From assembly GCA_004292985.1 (NCBI GenBank), contig RDXT01000316.1, forward strand, positions 1-5,835: a stretch of 5,835 bases of DNA, given 5' to 3'. The stretch is from Bacteroidota bacterium (lineage in GTDB: Bacteria; Bacteroidota; Bacteroidia; J057). The translations under genes and the position numbers were made by a program. Positions 1 through 5,835 of the stretch are shown one piece after another (the first letter of the stretch is position 1; each line of letters opens with the position of its first letter). The notes below the pieces were generated by a model. The model worked only from the letters and a program-made list of their open reading frames with translations. It did not search any database and was not told the DNA's origin.

Positions 1-771
1 CTCAGCCTCGACCCCCGCTGGATGGAAGACAAAGAGACCAACTACTGGAAACTGAATGTTTCCCAAACCCTCATCAACCGCGCCTACTGCATCGAAAAAG
101 CGCCGAAAGAGTTCGGATATTCGGATAATAACTGGGGACTCACCGCCGGGGATAACTTCAATTTTTATGGCGCGCATGCCCCCAGCGTCGAAGACAACAG
201 CACGATTAACCCCACCGCAGCCATGTCTTCCTTCGCTTACACGCCCGCCTACGCGATGGATGCGCTGATGTATTTTTACCGGATTCAGGGCAACCGTCTC
301 TTTGGGGAATATGGCTTTTATGACGGATACAGCCAGCTAAAGAACTGGTATTCAAATCAATACCTCGCTATTGATCAGGGGCCGATCGTGATTATGATTG
401 AAAATTACCGCTCCGGGTTGTTGTGGAATCTTGGTTCGCAAATTGCGGAAATACAGGCAGCCCTTCCCAAAATGGGCATCCGGAAGCCCGACTATCCCAC
501 AGGCTTTTATATGTACATTCCGGAGGCAAACAGCGGAGAAACCGAATTGATCCGTCACCCCGATGAAGGGAAATATGTGCTGGATTTTTTTGTAAAAGGC
601 ACTGAGCCTGCCAATGTCGAGCTGGTAAATGAGGCTGGAATGGCGATCAAGATGCCTGAGACCTATGGTCCGGGTGCGCAGCGACTCTTGTTTGACGCGC
701 AGCAGGGAAATTACACGGCAAAGCTTCGCCAGGGAGCTTTGGTAGCAGAGGCAAAACTGAAACTGAGATAA
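1..771 (+). CDS. PF10091/COG5368 'glucoamylase' family glycoside hydrolase, 3' part (5' end outside window)
   Basis: The reading frame is open from base 1, so the gene begins upstream; the ATG at 22 is internal. 256 residues are visible, ending at TAA 769-771. Residues about 45-142 carry the C-terminal half of the (alpha/alpha)6-barrel domain of this family: a WGLTAGDN stretch, a YGAHAP segment, a TINPTAA motif, then EYGFYDGY, YLAIDQGPIV and IENYRSGLLW. Acidic residues in the last blocks line the family's active-site side. Family knowledge: Bacteroidota members are usually labelled glucoamylase, but characterised relatives include GH144 beta-1,2-glucan-degrading enzymes, so the substrate is open. 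They are normally exported to periplasm or surface; the signal peptide would lie outside the window. Residues about 190-256 form an extra beta-rich module resembling a type IX secretion sorting domain (see findings). The gene converges on trpS. Family assignment is firm; substrate and C-terminal module are inference. Confidence 0.88.
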   Translation, partial: LSLDPRWMEDKETNYWKLNVSQTLINRAYCIEKAPKEFGYSDNNWGLTAGDNFNFYGAHAPSVEDNSTINPTAAMSSFAYTPAYAMDALMYFYRIQGNRLFGEYGFYDGYSQLKNWYSNQYLAIDQGPIVIMIENYRSGLLWNLGSQIAEIQAALPKMGIRKPDYPTGFYMYIPEANSGETELIRHPDEGKYVLDFFVKGTEPANVELVNEAGMAIKMPETYGPGAQRLLFDAQQGNYTAKLRQGALVAEAKLKLR

Positions 772-783
772 AGGCGGTTGCGG

Positions 784-799
784 CAGATACGCTTATCTG
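784..799. terminator. weak candidate bidirectional hairpin between convergent genes
   Basis: A perfect 6-bp inverted repeat, CAGATA and TATCTG, with a CGCT loop lies just past the hydrolase stop codon and covers the trpS stop codon (793-795 on the minus strand). Its position between two convergent genes suits a shared terminator. It is AT-rich, short and has no T-tract on either side, so it is not a convincing intrinsic terminator and may be chance. Confidence 0.25.
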
Positions 800-1767
800 T
801 ACCCCATTCGTTTTCTGACCCTCGCAAGTACCTCCGAACCAACTTCACGGGCTTTGGCGGCACCTTCGAGGAGTTTCTGCTCCAGTTCCGGTACATTCTC
901 CATATAATATGCGTATCGCCTGCGCTCCTCACTAAACTTGGTGATAATCAGCTCCATCAGCGCTTTTTTGGCGTGTCCGTACCCGTAACCGCCAGCCAAA
1001 TAAAGACCCCGCATCTCTGCCGTCTGCTCAGGGCTGGCGAGAAGAGAATACATGCGGAACACATTACAGGTATCCGGATTTTTGGGCGCTTCGAGCGGTG
1101 TGGCATCTGTTACGATGCTGAATATCTGCTTTTTAAGCTCCGCATCGCTCTGAAAAATCGCAATGGTATTGCCCCGCGACTTGCTCATTTTTTCGCCATC
1201 GGTTCCGGGCACTACCATCACCTGCTCATCTATTTTTGCCTCCGGAACTACCAGTGTATCTGCCCCGTAGGTGCGGTTCACGGCCTCGGCCATGTCGCGG
1301 GTAAACTCCAGGTGCTGCTTCTGGTCCTTACCCACAGGCACAACCTGGGCATTATAAAGCAGAATATCTGCCGCCATCAATACCGGATAGGTAAAAAGTC
1401 CCGCATTTACCTGGTCCATGCGGTCGGCTTTGTCTTTAAAAGAGTGTGCCAGCTGGAGGCGGCTATAGGGCATAAAACAGCCCAGATACCAGGCAAGTTC
1501 TGTTACTTCGGGCACATCTGACTGGCGGTAAAACACCGTTTTATTCGTATCGAGGCCGCAGGCAAGCCAGGTCGCAGCCACCTGTAGTGCATTGTGGCGC
1601 AGGGTCTCGCCCTCCCGGATGCTGGTCAGGGTATGCAGGTCCGCTATAAACAAATACGAATCATTGCCAGGCTGGTGGGCCATGTCGATGGCCGGAAGAA
1701 TCGCCCCCAGCAGGTTGCCCAGGTGTGGCATACCTGTCGCCTGAATGCCAGTAAGAATACGCGCCAT
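793..1767 (-). CDS. trpS: tryptophanyl-tRNA synthetase (TrpRS)
   Basis: Cytoplasmic class I aminoacyl-tRNA synthetase that charges tRNA-Trp with tryptophan using ATP. The product is 324 residues, close to the usual bacterial TrpRS length of about 325-350, and appears complete. The N-terminus begins with the family's TGIQ segment, followed by the HIGH-type signature TGMPHLGN at residues 11-18. PGNDSYLFIADLHTLTS (33-49) is the typical second strand-helix region. Residues 143-160, beginning VPVGKDQKQH, form the conserved active-site segment, and GEKMSKSRGN at 191-200 holds the KMSKS loop (193-197). The C-terminal helical part (about 230-324) is the anticodon-recognition region. The ATG at 1765-1767 is chosen because the homologous region starts almost at once; upstream on the coding strand is an A-rich stretch (AAAAAA) but no Shine-Dalgarno, as is normal in Bacteroidota. 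The gene diverges from the ABC-ligA operon and stands alone, with no trp biosynthesis genes beside it. Confidence 0.97.
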   Translation of the reverse strand: MARILTGIQATGMPHLGNLLGAILPAIDMAHQPGNDSYLFIADLHTLTSIREGETLRHNALQVAATWLACGLDTNKTVFYRQSDVPEVTELAWYLGCFMPYSRLQLAHSFKDKADRMDQVNAGLFTYPVLMAADILLYNAQVVPVGKDQKQHLEFTRDMAEAVNRTYGADTLVVPEAKIDEQVMVVPGTDGEKMSKSRGNTIAIFQSDAELKKQIFSIVTDATPLEAPKNPDTCNVFRMYSLLASPEQTAEMRGLYLAGGYGYGHAKKALMELIITKFSEERRRYAYYMENVPELEQKLLEGAAKAREVGSEVLARVRKRMGYR

Positions 1768-1793
1768 GTGGTTTTTTACCGTTTGATGCTGCG

Positions 1794-1852
1794 AAGCTAC
1801 GCAAAAAGGCCCTTCCTCTGCAAAAAAGCCTTGCAGCTGCCTCTTGTAGCTT
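1794..1852. repeat. nested inverted repeats in the trpS upstream region
   Basis: A 7-bp perfect outer repeat (AAGCTAC at 1794-1800 and GTAGCTT at 1846-1852) encloses 45 bases containing a 6-bp inner stem, CTGCAA at 1818-1823 and TTGCAG at 1831-1836, with a 7-base loop. The inner stem competes with the overlapping palindrome GCAGCTGC at 1833-1840. If transcribed toward trpS it would lie in the mRNA leader about 27 bases before the start codon. Repeats this short can arise by chance, so function is not established. Confidence 0.4.
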
Positions 1853-1874
1853 GACGCGGGCTTTCCTATCTTAC
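1844..1874 (+). promoter_or_regulatory. weak candidate Bacteroidota-type promoter for the ABC-ligA-dapA operon
   Basis: A TTG at 1844-1846 and TATCTTAC at 1867-1874 are separated by 20 bases, the spacing expected between the -33 (TTTG) and -7 (TAnnTTTG) elements of Bacteroidota promoters. The -7 element matches only TA plus the first two T positions. The implied transcript would have a leader of roughly 10 bases before the ATG at 1891. This is the best match seen in the gap, but a weak one. Confidence 0.2.
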
Positions 1875-1890
1875 CGCCAAATTCGCATCC

Positions 1891-2643
1891 ATGTCTATTG
1901 TGATCAAGGGCCTGCGCAAACGCTTTGAAGACCGGGAGGTACTCAAAGGCATTGATTTTGTGTTTGAGCCGGGTAAAATCAACATGATCATCGGCGCCAG
2001 CGGCAGCGGCAAAAGTGTGATGCTCAAATGCATCGTCGGAATCTATGCGCCCGATGAAGGAGAAGTGCTGTACGACGGTCAGAATTTCTTCGACGCCGAC
2101 TACCGTGCCATAAAAGAAATCCGCTCCAATATCGGAATGCTCTTTCAGGGCTCCGCATTATTCGACTCGATGAACGTAGAGGAAAATGTGGCCTTTCCTT
2201 TGCGGATGTTTACCAAAATGAAACCAGCAGAAATCAGGGACCGGGTTGATTTTTGCCTGCAAAGGGTAAATCTCACCGGGGTAAACAAACTCTTTGCTTC
2301 GCAGCTCTCAGGAGGGATGAAAAAACGCGTGGGCATCGCGCGGGCCATCGCCATGAACCCCCGCTACCTGTTTGTGGACGAACCCAACTCGGGCCTCGAT
2401 CCGCTGACCTCCTCCGTGATAGACAAGCTGATCCAGGAAATCACCAAAGAATACAACATGACTACAGTGGTCGTATCACACGACATGAACAGCGTCATGA
2501 ATATCGGGGATAAAATTATGTTTCTTTACCAGGGCCAAAAAGCATGGGAAGGCAAAAATACTGACATCCTGAAAACCCACAACCCTGCGCTCGAAGAATT
2601 TATTTTCGTTTCAGACCTTATCAAACGAAGCGATGAACCCTAA
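1891..2643 (+). CDS. ABC transporter ATP-binding protein, MlaF/Mkl type (phospholipid/Mce transport ATPase)
   Basis: This 250-residue soluble ATPase has every nucleotide-binding element: Walker A GASGSGKS (35-42), the Q-loop FQG (85-87), signature LSGGM (139-143), Walker B YLFVDE (159-164) with D163 and catalytic E164, D-loop SGLD (167-170) and switch histidine H197 in VVSHD. The post-Q-loop stretch SALFDSMNVEENVAFPLR (88-105) is characteristic of MlaF-type ATPases, which energise MlaE-type permeases and MCE proteins that move phospholipids between inner and outer membranes. The permease and MCE partners usually sit beside it, but here trpS diverges on one side and ligA follows on the other, so they must be elsewhere. 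It heads the rightward gene run and its last 11 nt overlap ligA. The ATG at 1891 is chosen because SIVIKGLRKRF is the normal first strand; there is no Shine-Dalgarno. ATPase certain, MlaF subfamily likely, substrate inferred. Confidence 0.92.
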   Translation: MSIVIKGLRKRFEDREVLKGIDFVFEPGKINMIIGASGSGKSVMLKCIVGIYAPDEGEVLYDGQNFFDADYRAIKEIRSNIGMLFQGSALFDSMNVEENVAFPLRMFTKMKPAEIRDRVDFCLQRVNLTGVNKLFASQLSGGMKKRVGIARAIAMNPRYLFVDEPNSGLDPLTSSVIDKLIQEITKEYNMTTVVVSHDMNSVMNIGDKIMFLYQGQKAWEGKNTDILKTHNPALEEFIFVSDLIKRSDEP

Positions 2644-4675
2644 AGAGCAGATCGAAAAGCTCGCCGGGGAGCTGAGGCAGCACAATTACAACTACTACGT
2701 CCTCGCGCAACCGACCATCAGCGACTACGCCTTCGACCAGTTGCTAAAACAGCTCGAAGAACTGGAGCGGCAATATCCGGAACTCCGCCAACCTGACTCC
2801 CCTACCCTTCGCGTAGGTGGCGAGATCACCAAAGATTTTGCCTCTTTCCGGCACATCCGCCCGATGATGAGCCTCGGCAACAGCTATTCGATGGAGGATA
2901 TTCTCGACTTTGACCGCCAGGTACAGGAGCTTGCCGGGGGACAAAGCGTAAGCTATCTCGTGGACCACAAGTTTGATGGCGTATCGCTGAGCCTGCACTA
3001 TGAGGATGGCCTGCTGGTGCGCGGAGTAACCCGTGGAGACGGGGTGCAGGGAGACGACATTACCGCCAATGTCCGCACCATCCGCAGCATTCCCCTCCGT
3101 TTAATGGGAGAAAATCACCCGCCGCGACTCGAAGTCAGAGGGGAAGTAATCATGTGGAAGGATGGATTTGTCAAATTGAATGAAGAGCGTGCCCGCGAAG
3201 GCCTCTCCCTGCTGGCAAATCCCCGAAATACCACCGCAGGTACCCTGAAACAGCAGGATTCGGCAGCTGTAGCCCAGCGACCGCTGGCATTTTTTGCCTA
3301 TTACCTCGCTGTGGATGACGAAACCCTCGTGACAGACAGCCTCAACCTGGAAAATCTCCACAACTGGGGCTTCCGGCTGAGCGGCACACAACGGGTCTGC
3401 CAGAGCATCGAAGAGGTGAGCGCCTACCTGAGCGAATGGGAAGAAAAAAGGCACAGCCTCAATTATGATATAGACGGAGTGGTGATTAAGGTAAACGAAA
3501 TTGGCCTCCGCGAAGAGATCGGCTACACCGCCAAGGCCCCCCGATGGGCCATTGCCTATAAGTACAAGGCCGAAGAATCAGTTACGCGGCTGCGCTCGGT
3601 CTCCTTTCAGGTGGGCCGCACAGGCAAAATCACCCCCGTAGCCAACCTGGAACCCGTGCTGCTGGCGGGCACCACCGTAAAACGCGCCTCTATTCACAAT
3701 GCCGATGAGATTATCCGCCTGGATCTGCACGAGCATGACCTGGTGATGATCGAAAAAGGAGGTGAAATTATCCCTAAGATCACGGGTGTTGTTACGGAAA
3801 AACGCGATGCCGATGCCCTTCCGGTCAGCTTCCTGAGCGAATGCCCTGTATGCGGCACCGCTCTGATCCGGATCGAGGGCGATGCCAACCATTATTGCCC
3901 CAATACCGAAGGCTGCCCCCCGCAGATCAAGGGTAAGCTGGAGCATTTTATTTCCCGCAAAGCGATGGACATCGAGGGTCTCGGCTCAGAAACCATCGCC
4001 GGACTCTGGGACAAAGGTCTGATAAGCGAGGCAGCAGACCTCTATGACCTGCGCTATGAGCAACTGATCGGACTGGAGTTTACAGTCGGCGTGGACGAGG
4101 AGCAACCCAAAAAACGCTCAATCCAGGAAAAGTCGGCCCGGAATATGCTTGCAGGAATAGAGGCCAGCAAACAGGTGCCTTTCGAGCGCGTACTCTTTGC
4201 CCTCGGAATCCGCTATGTGGGTGAAACCGTAGCCCGCAAACTGGTGCGCCACTTCGGGTCTATGGAGGCCATTATGGAGGCGGATTTTGAAACCTTAAAA
4301 AACGTACCGGACGTCGGGGAGCGGATCGCACAGGCCCTGGTCGAATATTTTTCACTGCCCAAAAGCAAAAATTTGATCCTCAGGCTTCAACAGGCGGGAT
4401 TGCAGCTCCAATCCACCGAAAAAAGCGCACAATCCGGACTGCTTAACGGTAAAAGTTTCGTAATTTCCGGCGTTTTTGTTTCCCGAAGCCGTGAAGACAT
4501 GCAGGTGCTGATCGAGTCTCTGGGCGGAGAGGTAAAAAGTGCCCTCTCTTCCAAAACCACGTATCTGCTTGCAGGTGAAAATGCCGGACCTTCCAAACTG
4601 GCAAAAGCAGCTTCGGCAGGCGTTACGGTATTAAACGAACAAGCATTTTTGGATATCATACATGGATTGGCTTAA
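2633..4675 (+). CDS. ligA: NAD-dependent DNA ligase LigA
   Basis: Seals nicks in duplex DNA during replication and repair, using NAD+ to form an enzyme-AMP intermediate. At 680 residues it has the full family length. Domain Ia (about 1-65) contains YYVLAQPTISDYAFD, followed by SLGN (80-83). The adenylation domain has catalytic lysine K113 in KFDG, LEVRGEV (166-172), NPRNTTAG (196-203, R198), DGVVIK (281-286) and the final lysine motif AIAYKYK (306-312). An OB fold follows to about 400, then a zinc finger with C404, C407, C422 and C428, helix-hairpin-helix repeats (about 430-580) and a BRCT domain (about 603-680). The residue two before the catalytic lysine is Asp (D111) where E. coli has Glu. 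The ATG at 2633 lies inside the end of the ATPase gene and gives the normal N-terminus; the 3' end overlaps the next gene by 14 nt, suggesting translational coupling on both sides. No frameshift is seen. Confidence 0.98.
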   Translation: MNPKEQIEKLAGELRQHNYNYYVLAQPTISDYAFDQLLKQLEELERQYPELRQPDSPTLRVGGEITKDFASFRHIRPMMSLGNSYSMEDILDFDRQVQELAGGQSVSYLVDHKFDGVSLSLHYEDGLLVRGVTRGDGVQGDDITANVRTIRSIPLRLMGENHPPRLEVRGEVIMWKDGFVKLNEERAREGLSLLANPRNTTAGTLKQQDSAAVAQRPLAFFAYYLAVDDETLVTDSLNLENLHNWGFRLSGTQRVCQSIEEVSAYLSEWEEKRHSLNYDIDGVVIKVNEIGLREEIGYTAKAPRWAIAYKYKAEESVTRLRSVSFQVGRTGKITPVANLEPVLLAGTTVKRASIHNADEIIRLDLHEHDLVMIEKGGEIIPKITGVVTEKRDADALPVSFLSECPVCGTALIRIEGDANHYCPNTEGCPPQIKGKLEHFISRKAMDIEGLGSETIAGLWDKGLISEAADLYDLRYEQLIGLEFTVGVDEEQPKKRSIQEKSARNMLAGIEASKQVPFERVLFALGIRYVGETVARKLVRHFGSMEAIMEADFETLKNVPDVGERIAQALVEYFSLPKSKNLILRLQQAGLQLQSTEKSAQSGLLNGKSFVISGVFVSRSREDMQVLIESLGGEVKSALSSKTTYLLAGENAGPSKLAKAASAGVTVLNEQAFLDIIHGLA

Positions 4676-5237
4676 CGACATCAAGCAAAACTTCAGCAAG
4701 CGCCGGATCAAAAACCTTGATAAAAGCAAGGAATACCGCCGCGACTTTATTGACATTGAAAGCGCCAAACGCATTGGCCTGATTGTCAATACAACTGAAA
4801 TCTCCGATGAGGACTACCAGCTCGTCCTTACCTATGCCGAAGCGCTCAAAAAGCGCAAAAAAGAGGTTGTGATCGTGGAACTCAACTTCCAGAAAAAGTC
4901 CGAGCCACGCGTAACGGGCTTTCAGACCATCATTTTTGTCAATCCGGTCAACCTCAACTGGCTCGACTACCCCACACCTGAGGTGGAAAACAAACTCCTG
5001 GAGCAGGAACTCGACATCCTCATGGACTTCGATTCCTCGCTGCGCATGACTTCCAAGTACCTGTGCAGCATTGCCCGCGCCAAAACCCGCACCGGTGTGC
5101 ACCGCGAAGGCATGGAGAGCTGCTACGAGCTGATGATCACCCGCCAGCAGGAAGAAGAAAACAACATGAAAGGCATTATCCGGGAGTTTGATTACTTCCT
5201 GAATATGATTGACAACGGAAATAAAGTTAAAGCCTGA
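4662..5237 (+). CDS. DUF6913-family protein of unknown function
   Basis: A 191-residue protein with no signal peptide or membrane segment, so probably cytoplasmic. It resembles the Bacteroidota family DUF6913, whose genes often sit directly before dapA, as here; the function is unknown. Visible structure: a very basic N-terminus (KRRIKNLDKSKEYRR, 13-27), then strand-helix-strand (KRIGLIVN 36-43, helix about 49-66, EVVIVEL 68-74), the segment FVNPVNLNWLDYPT (92-105), a strand LDILMDF (117-123), helix 126-140 with AKTRTGVH (140-147), and a polar C-terminal helical part rich in Glu (about 160-180). The alternating pattern suggests a Rossmann-like alpha/beta fold, and the DILMDF to GVH stretch recalls the N-terminal half of GT9 heptosyltransferases. 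The ATG at 4662 overlaps the ligA end by 14 nt and leaves 2 nt before dapA. Gene real: sure. Family: likely. Any role is inference. Confidence 0.85.
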   Translation: MDWLNDIKQNFSKRRIKNLDKSKEYRRDFIDIESAKRIGLIVNTTEISDEDYQLVLTYAEALKKRKKEVVIVELNFQKKSEPRVTGFQTIIFVNPVNLNWLDYPTPEVENKLLEQELDILMDFDSSLRMTSKYLCSIARAKTRTGVHREGMESCYELMITRQQEEENNMKGIIREFDYFLNMIDNGNKVKA

Positions 5238-5239
5238 GC

Positions 5240-5835
5240 ATGGGCATTTTTACCGGTACCGGGGTAGCCATGATTACCCCATTCGATGCGCAGGGAAACG
5301 TGGACGTTGCTGCGCTGCGCCGCATTACCACACACCTGATCGAAGGCAAAGCTGAATATCTGGTGGTGCTGGGTACCACTGGCGAGTCCGCCACACTTAC
5401 CGAGTCGGAGCAGCACCAGGTCATCGAAACGGTGATGGAAAGCGCTGAAAAGCGCATTCCCGTCGTTCTGGGAGCCGGAGGCAACGACACTGCCGCGGTT
5501 TGCAAAAAAGCGGAGGCCCTGAGCCGCAGATATGCGCCCACCGGGCTTCTGTCAGTAAACCCCTACTACAACAAGCCTACCCAGGAAGGCATTTACCAGC
5601 ATTTCAAAGCGATAGCCGCCTCTACCGACCTGCCTGTCATTTTGTATAATGTGCCGGGCCGATCAGCCTCCAATGTGCTGGCAGCCACCACCCTGCGCCT
5701 GGCCCATGAGGTTTCCAATATTGTGGCTGTCAAAGAAGCATCGGGCAACCTCGACCAGATCACCGAAATCATCGCGCAGAAGCCCGCAGGCTTCCAGGTA
5801 CTGGCTGGAGACGACAGCCTGGCGCTACCCGTAGC
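5240..5835 (+). CDS. dapA: 4-hydroxy-tetrahydrodipicolinate synthase, 5' part (3' end outside window)
   Basis: Class I aldolase that condenses pyruvate with aspartate semialdehyde, the first committed step of diaminopimelate and lysine synthesis, in the cytoplasm. The frame opens at ATG 5240, two bases after the DUF6913 stop, and runs off the right edge, giving 198 full codons of the usual 290-300. It shows the family pattern of a TIM barrel: GTGVAMITPF (6-15), the GTTGES pyruvate-binding motif (45-50), NPYYNKP (107-113) with the catalytic-triad tyrosine Y110, LYNVPGR (135-141) with Y136 and R141, and the Schiff-base lysine K165 in VAVKEASGN (162-170), followed by LAGDD (188-192). All catalytic residues that should lie in this portion are present. 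The A-rich sequence before the start replaces a Shine-Dalgarno. It is the fourth gene of the run from 1891. Related aldolases (NanA, KDG aldolase) are less likely given the intact DapA residues and the context. Confidence 0.95.
   Translation, partial: MGIFTGTGVAMITPFDAQGNVDVAALRRITTHLIEGKAEYLVVLGTTGESATLTESEQHQVIETVMESAEKRIPVVLGAGGNDTAAVCKKAEALSRRYAPTGLLSVNPYYNKPTQEGIYQHFKAIAASTDLPVILYNVPGRSASNVLAATTLRLAHEVSNIVAVKEASGNLDQITEIIAQKPAGFQVLAGDDSLALPV

Larger units (their letters stand above)
1768..1890. promoter_or_regulatory. divergent intergenic region between trpS and the ABC-ligA-dapA operon
   Basis: This 123-bp gap must contain the start signals for both divergent units. It holds several symmetric elements: AAGCTAC (1794-1800) matched by GTAGCTT (1846-1852), an inner CTGCAA/TTGCAG hairpin (1818-1823 with 1831-1836), the palindrome GCAGCTGC (1833-1840), and two similar blocks GCAAAAAGGC (1801) and GCAAAAAAGCC (1820) spaced 19 bp apart. 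No clean TAnnTTTG box of the Bacteroidota type was found for trpS. No coding sequence or tRNA is seen here. Confidence 0.6.

Noticed and set aside
22..24. ATG at 22 as the true start of the hydrolase
   Set aside because: The frame is open back to base 1 and the homologous domain is already under way, so this is an internal methionine.
778..1521. Long open frame (247 codons) on the plus strand opposite trpS
   Set aside because: It is wholly antisense to a trpS gene with all motifs intact. Its translation is rich in Cys, His and Arg with no recognisable domain, and its length is explained by the codon bias of the gene on the other strand.
1778..1785. TACCGTTTG as a -7 box (TAnnTTTG) on the plus strand
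   Set aside because: It has three bases between TA and TTTG instead of two and lies over 100 bases from the ATPase start, with no matching upstream element identified.
1851..1872. Sigma70-like pair TTGACG (1851-1856) and TATCTT (1867-1872)
   Set aside because: The spacer is only 10 bases, far too short for a -35/-10 pair.
3578..3946. 122-codon minus-strand frame inside ligA
   Set aside because: It lies opposite the OB-fold and zinc-finger coding part of ligA, with no independent support.
4656..5102. 148-codon minus-strand frame opposite the DUF6913 gene
   Set aside because: The plus-strand gene fits a known family and the operon spacing. The antisense frame has no start signals or recognisable domain.
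5649..5834. Plus-strand frame overlapping dapA in another phase
   Set aside because: The dapA frame covers the same bases with intact catalytic motifs including the Schiff-base lysine. The other frame is low-complexity, rich in Pro, Arg and Ser.
1..5835. Search for CRISPR, tRNA, rRNA, insertion sequences, defence or toxin-antitoxin genes
   Set aside because: Coding genes fill nearly the whole window. I saw no regular repeats, terminal inverted repeats, transposase motifs or tRNA-like structure.

Overview
The window looks like an ordinary chromosomal stretch from a member of the Bacteroidota. The pointers are a PF10091 'glucoamylase' family enzyme, a small protein matching the Bacteroidota-specific DUF6913 family, a LigA with the SLGN variant of the usual SLDN motif, and start codons preceded by A-rich sequence instead of a Shine-Dalgarno. 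A finer placement (Saprospiria, Cytophagia or Chitinophagia) cannot be made from this sequence alone.

Layout: (1) 1-771, plus strand, is the 3' end of a secreted-type glycoside hydrolase gene, cut by the left edge. It carries an extra C-terminal beta-rich module. (2) 793-1767, minus strand, is a complete trpS (tryptophanyl-tRNA synthetase), converging on the first gene with only 21 bp between the two stop codons. (3) 1768-1890 is a 123-bp divergent intergenic region that must hold the 5' signals of both trpS and the rightward operon, and it contains nested inverted repeats. (4) 1891-5835, plus strand, is a tightly packed run of four genes: an MlaF-type ABC ATPase, ligA (NAD-dependent DNA ligase), a DUF6913 protein of unknown function, and dapA (4-hydroxy-tetrahydrodipicolinate synthase), cut by the right edge. 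The first three junctions are an 11-nt overlap, a 14-nt overlap and a 2-nt gap, so co-transcription and probable translational coupling are strongly suggested.

The genes serve separate basic functions: glycan breakdown, tRNA charging, envelope lipid transport, DNA replication and repair, and lysine/cell-wall precursor synthesis. I found no mobile element, CRISPR array, RNA gene, defence system or frameshifted gene. The parts that remain unexplained are the DUF6913 protein, whose sequence hints at a GT-B/heptosyltransferase-like half fold, the MlaF-type ATPase without a permease beside it, the possible sorting-type C-terminus of the hydrolase, and the structured trpS/ABC intergenic region.
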